Shown here one piece after another: positions 47,611 to 56,775 of a stretch of DNA of 64,000 bases. The notes beneath the pieces were generated by a model, which saw only the letters and a program-made list of their open reading frames with translations, did no database searches and was not told where the DNA came from. The stretch is taken from positions 1,786,059 through 1,850,058 of the forward strand of contig NZ_LR733284.1 in NCBI RefSeq assembly GCF_902506375.1, in the 5' to 3' direction. Source of the DNA: Microbacterium sp. 8M. GTDB taxonomy: Bacteria; Actinomycetota; Actinomycetes; Actinomycetales; Microbacteriaceae. The translations under genes and the position numbers were made by a program. Position 1 is the stretch's first letter. Every line of letters begins with the position of its first letter.

Positions 47611-49593
47611 GTGGCGATCCTTCCCGGCATCTCCGGTCCCCGCGACCTCGATCGGCTGACCCCCGGACAGCTCTCCGAGCTCGCTGCCGAGATCCGCTCC
47701 TTCCTGATCGAGAACGTGGCGCGCACCGGTGGGCACCTGGGGCCGAACCTCGGCGTCGCGGAGCTGACGATCGCGCTGCACCGCGTGTTCTCCTCGCCGG
47801 ACGATCCGATCATCTTCGACACCGGTCACCAGTCGTACGTGCACAAGCTGCTCACCGGGCGCCAGGACTTCTCGGCGCTGCGCTCCCGGGGCGGCCTTGC
47901 GGGATACCCGCAGCGGTCGGAGAGCGCCCATGACGTCGTCGAGTCCTCGCACGCGTCCAGCTCCCTGAGCTGGGCGGACGGCATCTCGCGGGCGTTCACG
48001 GCGACCGGGCGGGCCGATCGGCATGTCGTCGCCGTGGTCGGTGACGGCGCTCTCACCGGCGGTATGACCTGGGAGGCGCTCAACAACATCTCCGACGACA
48101 ACGACCGCAACCTCGTGATCGTTGTGAACGACAACGGGCGCTCGTACGCGCCGACGATCGGCGGCATGGCCCGCTACATGAACCGGGTGCGCACGGCCGC
48201 CGTGTACCGCGATCTGCACCGGAAGTCGGACCGGTTCTTCCGGGCGTTCGGCCCGCTGGGGCGCGCGTTCTACCGCGGTGTGCGCGGGGGCACGCACGGC
48301 TTCCTCTCCCGCTTCTCCAACAACGAGGAGCTGTACTCGAATCTCGACATCAAGTACCTGGGTCCCATCGACGGGCATGACATCCAGGCGCTCACCGAGA
48401 CTCTGCAGCTGGCCAAGGACTTCGGCGCGCCCGTCATCGTGCACGTGATCACCGAGAAGGGACGCGGCTATCAGCCGGCGCTCGACGACGAGGCCGACCA
48501 GTTCCACGCCGTGAACAAGATCGACCCCAAGACCGGGATGCCGCTCGCCGCGTCCGGCACGGGCTGGACCGACGTGTTCGCGGACGCGCTGGTCGAGGTC
48601 GGCGCGCGCACCCCGAACGTCATCGCGATGACGGCGGCGATGCTGCGTCCCACCGGGCTCGCCCCGTTCGCCGAGCGCTACCCGGACCGGGTCTACGACG
48701 TCGGCATCGCCGAGCAGCACGCGGTCACGGCCGCCGCCGGGCTCGCCTACGGCGGTCTGCATCCGGTCGTGGCGCTCTACGCCACCTTCATGGGGCGCGC
48801 GTTCGATCAGGTGCTCATGGACGTGGGCCTGCACCGCGCCGGCGTCACGTTCGTGCTGGATCGTGCCGGCGTGACCGGGCCCGACGGTCCCAGCCACCAC
48901 GGCCTCTGGGATCTGTCGATGCTGCAGATCGTCCCGGGGATCCGGATCGCGGCACCGCGGGATGCCGCCCGGTTGCGCGAGGAGCTCGAGGAGGCCGTCG
49001 CGATCGACGACGCGCCCACGGTCATCCGGTTCCCGAAGGGCGCGGTCACCCCCGAGATCCCGGCGCTCGAGCGCCTGCACGACGGCGTGGACGTGCTGTC
49101 CCGCGGCGAGGGGGAGGACGTCCTGCTCGTCGGAATCGGGCCGTTCGCGACGCTCGCGCTCGACGTGGCGGAGCGGCTCAAGGCTCAGGGCATCGGTGCG
49201 ACGGTGATCGACCCGCGCTGGGCGATCCCGGTGCAGCCGTCGGTCGTCGAGCTGGCCGCCCGGCACCGCCTCGTCATCACGCTGGAGGACGGGATCCGCG
49301 TCGGCGGCGTCGGCACCCGAGTGCGGCAGGTGCTGCGCGAGGCGGGCATCGACACGGCGGTCGACGAGCTGGGGCTGCCCGACGCGTACATCGACCACGC
49401 GAGCCGCGAGCAGATCCTCGAAGACGCGGGTCTCACCGCAGGGAAGATCGCCCAGGACGTCGTCGCCCAGGTGCTCGGCACGCGCGTGCCGATCGCCCGC
49501 CCAACCGGAGAGATCCCCCTGCACACCGGCACCGTGGAGATCGTGACGGGCCGCAGCGCCGATGCGGACGCCGAGGAGCGCCGCCGCCGCTAG
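47611..49593 (+). CDS. dxs: 1-deoxy-D-xylulose-5-phosphate synthase
   Basis: A 660-residue thiamine-diphosphate enzyme that condenses pyruvate and glyceraldehyde-3-phosphate, the first step of MEP isoprenoid synthesis (quinones, carotenoids, undecaprenyl carriers). GHLGPNLGVAELTIALHRVF and FDTGHQSYVHKLLTGR at the N-terminus, the ThDP motif GDGALTGGMTWEALNN..NDN, VGIAEQHAVTAAAGLA in the pyrimidine domain and a transketolase C-terminal domain. GTG at 47611 with AGGAGG. It ends in CTAG, shared as stop codon with the convergent membrane-protein gene. Confidence 0.96.
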   Translation: MAILPGISGPRDLDRLTPGQLSELAAEIRSFLIENVARTGGHLGPNLGVAELTIALHRVFSSPDDPIIFDTGHQSYVHKLLTGRQDFSALRSRGGLAGYPQRSESAHDVVESSHASSSLSWADGISRAFTATGRADRHVVAVVGDGALTGGMTWEALNNISDDNDRNLVIVVNDNGRSYAPTIGGMARYMNRVRTAAVYRDLHRKSDRFFRAFGPLGRAFYRGVRGGTHGFLSRFSNNEELYSNLDIKYLGPIDGHDIQALTETLQLAKDFGAPVIVHVITEKGRGYQPALDDEADQFHAVNKIDPKTGMPLAASGTGWTDVFADALVEVGARTPNVIAMTAAMLRPTGLAPFAERYPDRVYDVGIAEQHAVTAAAGLAYGGLHPVVALYATFMGRAFDQVLMDVGLHRAGVTFVLDRAGVTGPDGPSHHGLWDLSMLQIVPGIRIAAPRDAARLREELEEAVAIDDAPTVIRFPKGAVTPEIPALERLHDGVDVLSRGEGEDVLLVGIGPFATLALDVAERLKAQGIGATVIDPRWAIPVQPSVVELAARHRLVITLEDGIRVGGVGTRVRQVLREAGIDTAVDELGLPDAYIDHASREQILEDAGLTAGKIAQDVVAQVLGTRVPIARPTGEIPLHTGTVEIVTGRSADADAEERRRR

Positions 49594-50174
49594 GCCCGGT
49601 CAGGCCAGAGTTCGGCGACGGCCGCGTCGTCACGCAGCGCGCGACGCGCTGTGATTGTCCAGCCGGCCGTGGCGGACGCCCCCGTTGCACCGGCGGCGAT
49701 CACCAGCAGGATGGTGGCATCGCCGCTCATATGGCTCGGTCCCAGCGCCCATGCATTGCCGACGAGGCCCACGAGGGCGCCGACGACTCCGCCGAGCGCG
49801 AAGTAGGCACACGCATGGATCCATCTGGTCCGTACGCGTACGAGGGAACGGCCGATCAGCCCGGCGAGCGGGGCCGCAGCGAGCGTCACCAGAGCCGACA
49901 CGGCCCCTCCCACGATCAGGGCCGGAATCAGATAGCACAGCCACACGACGAAGCCCCCGATGCGTACAGACCAGTCCGCGCCGACATCGGATCCTGATAT
50001 GCCTCCTGTCGATCCCGGTGCGAAGAGCAGGACGACTGCGGGGATGAGGAACGCCAGCGACAACAAACTCAGGAACGATAGCCAAGTCGACAACGCGCCG
50101 CGGGCCAGTTCCCGCCGGGTGAACGCCATCGGCCTCTCGGGAGTGCGGGGCGAGCTCACCGTCACGCCGTTCAC
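49590..50174 (-). CDS. Hypothetical membrane protein downstream of TetR
   Basis: Not recognised as a named family. About 194 residues with roughly four membrane segments (LSLLSLAFLIPAVVLLFA, GFVVWLCYLIPALIVGGAV, AYFALGGVVGALVGLVG and ILLVIAAGATGASATAGW). The GTG at 50174 overlaps the tetR stop (GTGA); an ATG at 50129 with GAGAGG in front is an equally plausible start. The coupling to a TetR gene suggests that it is the regulator's target or sensor partner, but nothing indicates a transported substrate. Confidence 0.65.
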   Translation of the reverse strand: MNGVTVSSPRTPERPMAFTRRELARGALSTWLSFLSLLSLAFLIPAVVLLFAPGSTGGISGSDVGADWSVRIGGFVVWLCYLIPALIVGGAVSALVTLAAAPLAGLIGRSLVRVRTRWIHACAYFALGGVVGALVGLVGNAWALGPSHMSGDATILLVIAAGATGASATAGWTITARRALRDDAAVAELWPDRA

Positions 50175-50860
50175 GGCTGCACGTCCGCGATCTGGTCGAG
50201 CAGGTCGCGGGTGACGCCCCGGACGCCCGGCATGCGAAGGAACGGCAGCGCGACGGCGAACAGCTTGAGGCCGGTGTCGAGGAGGCGCGTGGTCTTCGCC
50301 TGCTCGGGGGATTCGTCGTACGTCCAGCGCAGGATGAGGGCCAGGTACGCGGGGAAGAGGGCGTCCGGGAGGCGCTCCGCGATGTCGGCCGGCAACCGGT
50401 GCGTCGCTCCGTGCACCGTCTCGCGGAGAAGGCCCACGGTGAGCTCCCGTGCCGACGAGGACTCCGCGGACAGCGGGTTGATCGGGGAGTCGGGCGAGAC
50501 CATCGCGCTGAGGAACCCGGGAGCCACCCGGCGATAGGAGCCGATCGTCGCGAGACCGGTCTCGAAGAACACGCGCAGACGCTCGGTGAGCCCGGTGATG
50601 CCATCGAGGCGAGGACGCGCCGCCCGTGCGTGATCGTGCTGCACCTGCTCGTAGAGCTCCTGCACCAGGTGTTCCTTGGAGGGGAAGTAGTAGTACGCGT
50701 TCCCGACCGAGACGCCCGCCTCCTTCGCGATCAGGCGGATCGTGGTGTCGGGGTATCCGCGCTCGATGAACGACGCCATCGCCGCCTCCCGGATCCGGGC
50801 CTTGGTCGCCTCGGCCTTGGGAGTGAGCGGCTTCTGGGGGCCCTCCACAGAACTGAACAT
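50171..50860 (-). CDS. TetR family transcriptional regulator
   Basis: A 229-residue repressor-type protein. The N-terminal helix-turn-helix reads REAAMASFIERGYPDTTIRL, then EAGVSVGNAYYYFPSKEHLV, the canonical TetR recognition helix; the C-terminal ligand-binding domain has no recognisable ligand. The start is fixed by TATTCT six bases upstream. A perfect palindrome TGAACATGTTCA covers the start codon, consistent with autorepression. It is the first gene of a pair with the membrane protein. Confidence 0.88.
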   Translation of the reverse strand: MFSSVEGPQKPLTPKAEATKARIREAAMASFIERGYPDTTIRLIAKEAGVSVGNAYYYFPSKEHLVQELYEQVQHDHARAARPRLDGITGLTERLRVFFETGLATIGSYRRVAPGFLSAMVSPDSPINPLSAESSSARELTVGLLRETVHGATHRLPADIAERLPDALFPAYLALILRWTYDESPEQAKTTRLLDTGLKLFAVALPFLRMPGVRGVTRDLLDQIADVQP

Positions 50861-50865
50861 GTTCA
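50854..50865. promoter_or_regulatory. Palindromic operator over the tetR start codon
   Basis: TGAACATGTTCA, a perfect 12-base palindrome in which the central ATG complement is the start codon itself and the -10 box abuts the other side. Confidence 0.6.
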
Positions 50866-50866
50866 A

Positions 50867-50872
50867 AGAATA
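50867..50872 (-). promoter_or_regulatory. -10 box of tetR (leaderless)
   Basis: Minus strand TATTCT, then TTGAAC, then ATG at 50860. Confidence 0.6.
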
Positions 50873-50953
50873 GCATCGCGGGCCGTCCAAGGGGTACGTG
50901 GGCCGTGACGTGTTCCGCGCAGCCGTGTGCGCGTCGCTCCTCGGCGGCACCCC

Positions 50954-50959
50954 TAGACT
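50954..50959 (+). promoter_or_regulatory. -10 box of the lipid kinase gene (leaderless)
   Basis: TAGACT, then GACCGC, then ATG at 50966; no Shine-Dalgarno sequence is available. Confidence 0.6.
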
Positions 50960-50965
50960 GACCGC

Positions 50966-51907
50966 ATGGCAGCGTCGCCGAGGGGACTCGCAGGCGATCC
51001 CTCCGAGGGTGCGGACCGCACCGCGATCATGATCGTCAACCCTGCGGCCGGACGCGGTCGCGCCGAGGCGAAGGCAGGGGCGGTCGAGCGAGCGCTCCGC
51101 AGGCGTGGCGCGGAGATCGACGTCCGGCAGGGCGATACCGCTGCGGACACGCGACGGCTGGTCGAGCAGGCCGTCGCCGAGCGCCCGGATGTGCTCGTGA
51201 TCGCCGGCGGAGACGGCACGATCTCGGCGGTGCTCGATCTCCTCGCCGATGCTCCGGTGCCGCTCGCGGTCGTCCCCGGCGGTACGGGCAACGACTTCGC
51301 AGCGGCGCTCGAGCTGCCGCAGGATCCGGAGCGCCTTGCCGACACGATCCTGCGCGGTCTGCCGCGCGCCGTGGATCTGGGTGTGGTGCGCAGCGACCGG
51401 GGGAGCCGGCTGTTCCTCACGGTCGCCGCATGCGGGTTCGACGCGAAGGTCGCGGCTCGGACGAACCGGCTGCGCTGGCCCCGCGGCGCACTGCGCTATT
51501 ACCTGGCGCTTGCCCTGGAGCTGATTCGGCTCGCCCCGCAGCGCTATCGCGTGACCGACGAACAGGGCGATCGGGAGGCGCCGGGCACTCTGCTCGCCCT
51601 CTGCAACACGCGCTGCTACGGCGGCGGGATGCCCATCGCCCCGAAGGCCATCCCTGACGACGGACGCCTCGAAGTCGTGCACGTCGCGCCCCTCGGGCGG
51701 ATCCGCCTGCTGCGGCTCTTCCCGCAGCTGCTGCACGGCACGCACATGATGCTGCCCGAAGTGACGGCCTGGGACACCCGGGAGATCACCGTGAGCGCGC
51801 CGGCGCTGGTCGTGTACGCCGACGGGGAGCGCGTCGCGCAGGGCTCCTGCACCGTGGCGGTGCGGCGCGGCGCGCTGACGGTGCTCGTCCCGGTGTTCCG
51901 GCGCTGA
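50966..51907 (+). CDS. Diacylglycerol kinase family lipid kinase
   Basis: A 313-residue DAGK-catalytic-domain protein that phosphorylates a lipid alcohol, recycling diacylglycerol to phosphatidic acid or acting on another polyprenyl or ceramide-like lipid. The motifs IMIVNPAAGRGRAE, VIAGGDGTISAVLD and VPGGTGNDFAAALELP define the nucleotide site; CNTRCYGGGMPIAPKAIPDDG is the second domain. No membrane span is present, as for DgkB-type soluble enzymes. It is divergent from tetR with 105 bases between starts. Confidence 0.88.
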   Translation: MAASPRGLAGDPSEGADRTAIMIVNPAAGRGRAEAKAGAVERALRRRGAEIDVRQGDTAADTRRLVEQAVAERPDVLVIAGGDGTISAVLDLLADAPVPLAVVPGGTGNDFAAALELPQDPERLADTILRGLPRAVDLGVVRSDRGSRLFLTVAACGFDAKVAARTNRLRWPRGALRYYLALALELIRLAPQRYRVTDEQGDREAPGTLLALCNTRCYGGGMPIAPKAIPDDGRLEVVHVAPLGRIRLLRLFPQLLHGTHMMLPEVTAWDTREITVSAPALVVYADGERVAQGSCTVAVRRGALTVLVPVFRR

Positions 51908-51972
51908 AGAAGCCTGGGCCGCCGTGGGGGCTGCGCCGCGCCGCGTGCTCGGTAGGCCGTCCTCCGCGAGAC

Positions 51973-52010
51973 GACGAAACGCCGCCTCCGTCGGGAAGCG
52001 GCGTTTCGTC
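51973..52010. terminator. Bidirectional terminator, lipid kinase / fadB
   Basis: Perfect 13-base stem GACGAAACGCCGC (51973-51985) with GCGGCGTTTCGTC (51998-52010) between two convergent genes. Confidence 0.85.
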
Positions 52011-52042
52011 TCGAGCCAGCCGTCGGGCGGCCCTGAGAACCG

Positions 52043-54187
52043 TCAGCTGTGCGTGATGCCCCGGATCGCCGGGGTGTGGAACGTCGCGCCGAACACGCGT
52101 TCCGAGGCGCCCTCCCGGTCGAGGTAGGGCGACGCGCCGCCGTCGATGAACGGCCAGCCCGCACCGAGGATGAGGCACAGGTCGATGTCCTCGACCTCGG
52201 GCACGACGCCCTCGTCCAGCATGAGCTTGATCTCCTGGGCCAGGCCGTCCTGCACACGCCGGAGGATCTCCGCCGCGGGAGTCGGGGTGGATCCGGCCAC
52301 CTGCTTGACGAGCTTCTCGGCCGCCTTCGTGAAGCCGGTCACCCGGCCGCCCTTGTCCTTCTCGACGACCTCGGGCAGATCCGCGAGGGCGTGGAAGTTC
52401 TCGTTGGCGTAGAAGCGGTCGGGGAACGCGTGCACCATGGTGTCCTGCACGTGCGCGGCGACCTTCCAGCCGACCAGGTCGATGAGCTGGAACGGCCCCA
52501 TGGGCAGTCCGAGCGGCGCGAACGCCTTCTCCACGTCGGCGACGGGGGTACCCTCGTAGACGGCCCGTGCCGCCTCGCCCATGACCTTGGCGAGGAGGCG
52601 GTTCACGACGAATCCGGGGGCGTCGGCCGTGAGCACGGCGTTCTTGCCGAGACCCTTGGCGACCACGAAAGCCGTGGACAGCGCTGCCTCGGCGGTCGTC
52701 GGCGTCTTCACGATCTCGATGAGCGGCATGACCGCCACCGGGTTGAAGAAGTGGAAGCCGACCAGGCGCTCGGGGTGGGCGAGCTTGGATCCGATCTCCT
52801 CGACGGACAGCGACGAGGTGTTCGTCGCGAGGATCGCGTCCTCCGCCACGATCTTCTCGATCTCGCCGAACACGGCCTGCTTGACGCCGACCTCCTCGAA
52901 CACCGCTTCGATCACGAAGTCGCAGTCGGCGTAGAGGCTCTTGTCGGTGGTGCCGGTGATGAGACCGCGCAGCTTGTTCGCGGTGTCGGCGTCCAGACGC
53001 CCCTTCGCCTCGAGCTTGCCGATCTCGTCGTGGATGTAGGCGACGCCCTTGTCGACGCGGGCCTGGTCGAGGTCGGTGATCAGCACCGGCACCTGGAGCT
53101 TGCGCACGAACAACAGCGCGAACTGGCTCGCCATGAGCCCGGCACCGATGATGCCGACCTTGGTGACCTTCTTCGCGAGCTCCTTGTCCGGAGCGCCGAC
53201 CGGGCGCTTGGCGCGCTTCTGCACGAGGTCGAACGCGTACATGGACGCGGCGAACTGGTCGCCGGTGACGAGATCCGCGAGCGCCTCGTCCTCCCGTGCG
53301 AAGCCCTCTTCGCGGGTGCCGCTCCTCGCCTTGTCGAGCAGGTCGAGGGCGACGTACGGCGAGCGCGGCACGGTGCCGATCTTCGACTCGAGCATGCCGC
53401 GCGCCATCTTGATCGCGATCGGCCACTTGGTGAGCCGCTCGATCTTGCCCGGCTCGTTCTTGCGCTCCACCTTCTTGCCGCCGAGGACGGCGTCGGCCCA
53501 GCGCAGCGAGTCCTCGAGGAAGTTCGCCGCGGGGAAGATCGCATCCATCATGCCGAGCTCGAACGCCTGCTGCGGCTTGAGCATGCGGTTCTGCTTGAGC
53601 GGGTTCGAGATGACCACCTCGAGCGCGTTCTCGATGCCGATGAGGTTCGGCAGCAGGTAGGCGCCGCCCCAGCCGGGGATGATCCCGAGGAAGACCTCGG
53701 GCAGTGCGATGGCGGCCGCGGAGGCGTCGACGGTGCGGTACGTGGAGTTCAGTGCGATCTCGACGCCGCCGCCCAGGGCGAGGCCGTTCACGAAAGCGAA
53801 CGAGGGCACGCCCAGATCGCTGAGCGAGCCGAGCACCTTGTGGCCGAGCTGCGCGATGAGGCGCGCGTTGTCCCGCGAGCCCACCCGGCTGATGTCGGAG
53901 AGGTCGGCGCCGGCGGCGAGGATGTACTGCTTGCCGGTGATGCCGACGGCCTGGATCTCGCCCGACGCCGCCCGCGCCTTCAGGGAGGCGAGCGTCTCAC
54001 CGAGCTCGGTGAGCGTGGCGGGACCCAGCGTGTTCGGGCGCGTGTGGTCGCGTCCGTTGTCCAGCGTGATGAGGGCGAGGACCTTGCCCGAGGGCAGACG
54101 GACGTCGCGCACGGGGGAGTGCGTGACGACCTCGCCCTCGGTGAGGGCCTGGATGGGCGAGAAATCGATGGCGTCGTAGTTCGTCAT
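52043..54187 (-). CDS. fadB: Fatty acid oxidation multifunctional protein (enoyl-CoA hydratase / 3-hydroxyacyl-CoA dehydrogenase)
   Basis: A 714-residue trifunctional-type protein performing hydration and NAD-dependent oxidation in beta-oxidation. The N-terminal crotonase domain has AAGADLSDISR and FVNGLALGGGVEIALNSTYR with the oxyanion-hole glycines; the Rossmann domain has VGIIGAGLMASQFALLFVRK; the dehydrogenase has ATNTSSLSVEEI, HFFNPVAVMPLIEIV and a C-terminal 3HCDH domain. The ATG at 54187 lies nine bases from the thiolase stop, forming a fadA-fadB operon. Confidence 0.93.
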   Translation of the reverse strand: MTNYDAIDFSPIQALTEGEVVTHSPVRDVRLPSGKVLALITLDNGRDHTRPNTLGPATLTELGETLASLKARAASGEIQAVGITGKQYILAAGADLSDISRVGSRDNARLIAQLGHKVLGSLSDLGVPSFAFVNGLALGGGVEIALNSTYRTVDASAAAIALPEVFLGIIPGWGGAYLLPNLIGIENALEVVISNPLKQNRMLKPQQAFELGMMDAIFPAANFLEDSLRWADAVLGGKKVERKNEPGKIERLTKWPIAIKMARGMLESKIGTVPRSPYVALDLLDKARSGTREEGFAREDEALADLVTGDQFAASMYAFDLVQKRAKRPVGAPDKELAKKVTKVGIIGAGLMASQFALLFVRKLQVPVLITDLDQARVDKGVAYIHDEIGKLEAKGRLDADTANKLRGLITGTTDKSLYADCDFVIEAVFEEVGVKQAVFGEIEKIVAEDAILATNTSSLSVEEIGSKLAHPERLVGFHFFNPVAVMPLIEIVKTPTTAEAALSTAFVVAKGLGKNAVLTADAPGFVVNRLLAKVMGEAARAVYEGTPVADVEKAFAPLGLPMGPFQLIDLVGWKVAAHVQDTMVHAFPDRFYANENFHALADLPEVVEKDKGGRVTGFTKAAEKLVKQVAGSTPTPAAEILRRVQDGLAQEIKLMLDEGVVPEVEDIDLCLILGAGWPFIDGGASPYLDREGASERVFGATFHTPAIRGITHS

Positions 54188-54195
54188 TCCTGCGC

Positions 54196-55401
54196 TCACT
54201 TCCGCTTCTTGCCGTCGAAGTAGGGGTTCTCCCAGATGACCGAGCCGCCCTGGCCGAGGCCCACGCACATCGCGGTGAGGCCGTAGCGCACGTCAGGGCG
54301 CTCCGCGAACTGCGCCGCGAGCTGGATCATCAGGCGCACACCGGAGGCGGCGAGGGGGTGACCGATCGCGATCGCGCCGCCCCACGGGTTCACGCGGGGG
54401 TCATCGTCGGCGATGCCGAAGTGGTCGAGCAGGGAGATCACCTGGATCGCGAATGCCTCGTTCAGCTCGAACAGGCCGATGTCGTCGATCGTGAGGCCGG
54501 CCTTCTTGAGCGCCTTCTCGGTGGAGGGGATGGGGCCGATGCCCATGATCTCGGGCTGCACGCCGGCGAAGGCGAACGACACCATGCGCATCTTCGGGGT
54601 GAGGCCGAGCTCCTTCACGGCGCTCTTGCCGGCGAGGAGCGACATCGTCGCGCCGTCCGTGAGCGGCGAGGAGGTGCCGGCGGTCACGCGGCCGTGCGGG
54701 CGGAACGGGGTCTTCAGGCCGGCCAGGTCCTCCATCGTGGTCTGCGGGCGGCGGCCCTCGTCCTCGGTGGCCAGGCCCCAGGCGCCATCGGCGCCCTTGA
54801 TCGCGACGGGCACCAGGTCGGGCTGGATCTTGCCGGCGTCGTACGCCGCCTGCACCTTGTGCTGGCTGAGCATGCCGTAGCGGTCCGAGCGCTCCTTGGT
54901 GAGGTGCGGGAAGCGGTCGAAGATGCGCTCCGCGGTCACGCCCATGTTCAAGGCGCCCGGGTCGACCATCTTCTCGGCCACGAAGCGAGGGTTCGGGTCG
55001 GCGTTGCCGCCGATCGGGTGGTGGCCCATGTGCTCGACGCCACCGGCGAGGGCGAGGTCGTACATGCCGACGCCGATCGAGGCGCCCATCGTGGTGACGC
55101 TGGTCATCGCGCCGGCGCACATGCGCTCGACGGCGAGACCGGGCACGGTCTGGGGGAGGCCGGCGAGGATCGCGACGGACCGGCCGAGGGTGAGTCCCTG
55201 GTCACCGGTCTGCGACGTCGCAGCGATCGCCACGTCGTCGATCCGATCGAGGGGGACGTTCGCGTTGCGCTCCATGAGGCCGATCGTGGCCTTCACCGCC
55301 AGGTCGTCCGCGCGCGTGTTCCAGTACATGCCCTTCTCGCCGGCGCGCCCGAACGGGGTGCGCACTCCATCGACGAAGAAGACGTCCGAGATCTCGGCCA
55401 C
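54196..55401 (-). CDS. fadA: Acetyl-CoA acyltransferase (thiolase)
   Basis: A 401-residue thiolase that cleaves 3-ketoacyl-CoA to acetyl-CoA. Active-site Cys is in VERMCAGAMTSVTTMG; the NEAFAIQVISLL and GGAIAIGHPLAASGVR motifs supply the His, and the second Cys is in TAMCVGLGQGGS. GTG start with GGAGG four bases ahead. It leads the fadAB operon behind a 177-base gap that holds a palindromic operator candidate. Confidence 0.94.
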   Translation of the reverse strand: MAEISDVFFVDGVRTPFGRAGEKGMYWNTRADDLAVKATIGLMERNANVPLDRIDDVAIAATSQTGDQGLTLGRSVAILAGLPQTVPGLAVERMCAGAMTSVTTMGASIGVGMYDLALAGGVEHMGHHPIGGNADPNPRFVAEKMVDPGALNMGVTAERIFDRFPHLTKERSDRYGMLSQHKVQAAYDAGKIQPDLVPVAIKGADGAWGLATEDEGRRPQTTMEDLAGLKTPFRPHGRVTAGTSSPLTDGATMSLLAGKSAVKELGLTPKMRMVSFAFAGVQPEIMGIGPIPSTEKALKKAGLTIDDIGLFELNEAFAIQVISLLDHFGIADDDPRVNPWGGAIAIGHPLAASGVRLMIQLAAQFAERPDVRYGLTAMCVGLGQGGSVIWENPYFDGKKRK

Positions 55402-55462
55402 TCTGCCTCCATAGTTCCGCCGGCCGCCTGTGCGAGCCGGACTTACATTTTCGCACGTCCTG

Positions 55463-55477
55463 AGGAACGCGGTTCCT
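55463..55477. promoter_or_regulatory. Palindromic operator candidate upstream of fadAB
   Basis: AGGAAC-GCG-GTTCCT, a perfect six-base-arm inverted repeat 62-76 bases before the fadA start, in the only gap between the RNase D gene and fadA. Probably a binding site for a fatty-acid-responsive regulator; no regulator gene is adjacent. Confidence 0.45.
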
Positions 55478-55578
55478 GAATTCGTGAGACCGAGTTTCAG
55501 CTCGATCGGCGCATCCAGGGGGTGTTCCCTCAGCCTAGGAGCGGTGGGGGATCCGGTGGCGAATCGGTTGGGCTGAAC

Positions 55579-56775
55579 CTACGAAGACGTTCCGGACGCC
55601 TCGTCCGGCGTTTGCGCAGCTTCGACAAAAGCATCCGCGATCCGCTGTGCGGTTTCCTCAATCTGCCATGGTCGAGCCTCGCGTTCCGCCAACGCCTGAC
55701 CGATCGCCGCGGCGTCGATCTCCGCGGGCGGCTCCCACGCGATACGACGCAGGGTGTCCGGGGTGAGGAGGTTCTCCGTCGGCATCCCCAGTTCCTCCGC
55801 GCGCGCCTCGACGGCTGCGCGTGCGGCCTTCAGGCGGGCGTCGGCCTCGGGGTTGCGGTCCGCCCAGGCCCGCGGAGGCGGAGGCGCGTCGCTGGGCACG
55901 CGCTCGCGCGGCAGATCCGTGCGCTCCCGGCCGCGCTCGATCGCGGCCCACCAGCGGTCGAGCTGGCTGCGGCTCGCGCGGCCGGTGAACGCCGACACCG
56001 CGGCGAGGGCGCCCTTGCTCTGAGGATTCGCCTGGACGGCGGCGATGAGGGCGCGGTCGGGCACGAGGCGGCCGGGGGAGACATCGGACTCGCGGGCGAG
56101 TTCCTCGCGCGCTTCCCAGAGCTCACGGGCGACGGCGAGGTTCTTCGCACCGCGCACCTGATGCAGCCCGCTGAGGCGGCGCCACGGCTCGTCGCGCGGC
56201 GGCTTGGGCCGGCGCAGTCGCGTGGCCTCGAACTCCTGCGCCGCGAATGCGGTCTTGCCCGCCGCCTCGAGCTCGGCGGCGATGAAATCGCGCACATCCA
56301 CGAGATGCAGCACGTCGAGCTCGGCGTACTCCAGCCACGCGTTCGGCAGCGGTCTGGTCGACCAGTCCGCGGCAGAATGCTCCTTGGCCAGCACGATCCC
56401 GAGCGCGCGTTCCACGACGGCGGCCAGGCCTACCCGCTCGTATCCGAGCAGGCGTGCAGCCAGCTCCGTGTCGAACACGCGGGCGGGCTCGAGGCCCAGC
56501 TCGTGCAGCGAGGGCAGATCCTGGCTGGCGGCGTGAAACACCCATTCCTCGGCGCCGATCGCGTCCTGCAGAGGCGCGAACGAGGAGATCGCGATCGGAT
56601 CGAACAGGAAAGCGCCGGCCTCCCGGCGGAACACCTGCACGAGGTAGGCGCGCTGCGAGTAGCGGAAGCCTGAGGCGCGCTCCACATCGACGGCGACGGG
56701 GCCCTGTCCTGCGGCGAGCGCCTGCGCCGCGGCGGCGAAGGCCTCATCGCTGTCGATGACGACGTAGTCAGTCAC
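55579..56775 (-). CDS. rnd: Ribonuclease D family 3'-5' exonuclease (HRDC domain)
   Basis: A 398-residue protein. The DEDD exonuclease domain starts with GPVAVDVERASGFRYSQRAY (Asp and Glu of motif I), AASQDLPSLHELG (motif II) and a DWSTRPLPNAWLEYAELDV motif III; an HRDC helical domain with VSPGRLVPDRALIAA follows. The GTG at 56775 overlaps the DUF3000 end by eight bases. DUF3000-RNase D is a conserved actinobacterial pair, often followed by dxs or fad genes. Confidence 0.9.
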   Translation of the reverse strand: MTDYVVIDSDEAFAAAAQALAAGQGPVAVDVERASGFRYSQRAYLVQVFRREAGAFLFDPIAISSFAPLQDAIGAEEWVFHAASQDLPSLHELGLEPARVFDTELAARLLGYERVGLAAVVERALGIVLAKEHSAADWSTRPLPNAWLEYAELDVLHLVDVRDFIAAELEAAGKTAFAAQEFEATRLRRPKPPRDEPWRRLSGLHQVRGAKNLAVARELWEAREELARESDVSPGRLVPDRALIAAVQANPQSKGALAAVSAFTGRASRSQLDRWWAAIERGRERTDLPRERVPSDAPPPPRAWADRNPEADARLKAARAAVEARAEELGMPTENLLTPDTLRRIAWEPPAEIDAAAIGQALAEREARPWQIEETAQRIADAFVEAAQTPDEASGTSS

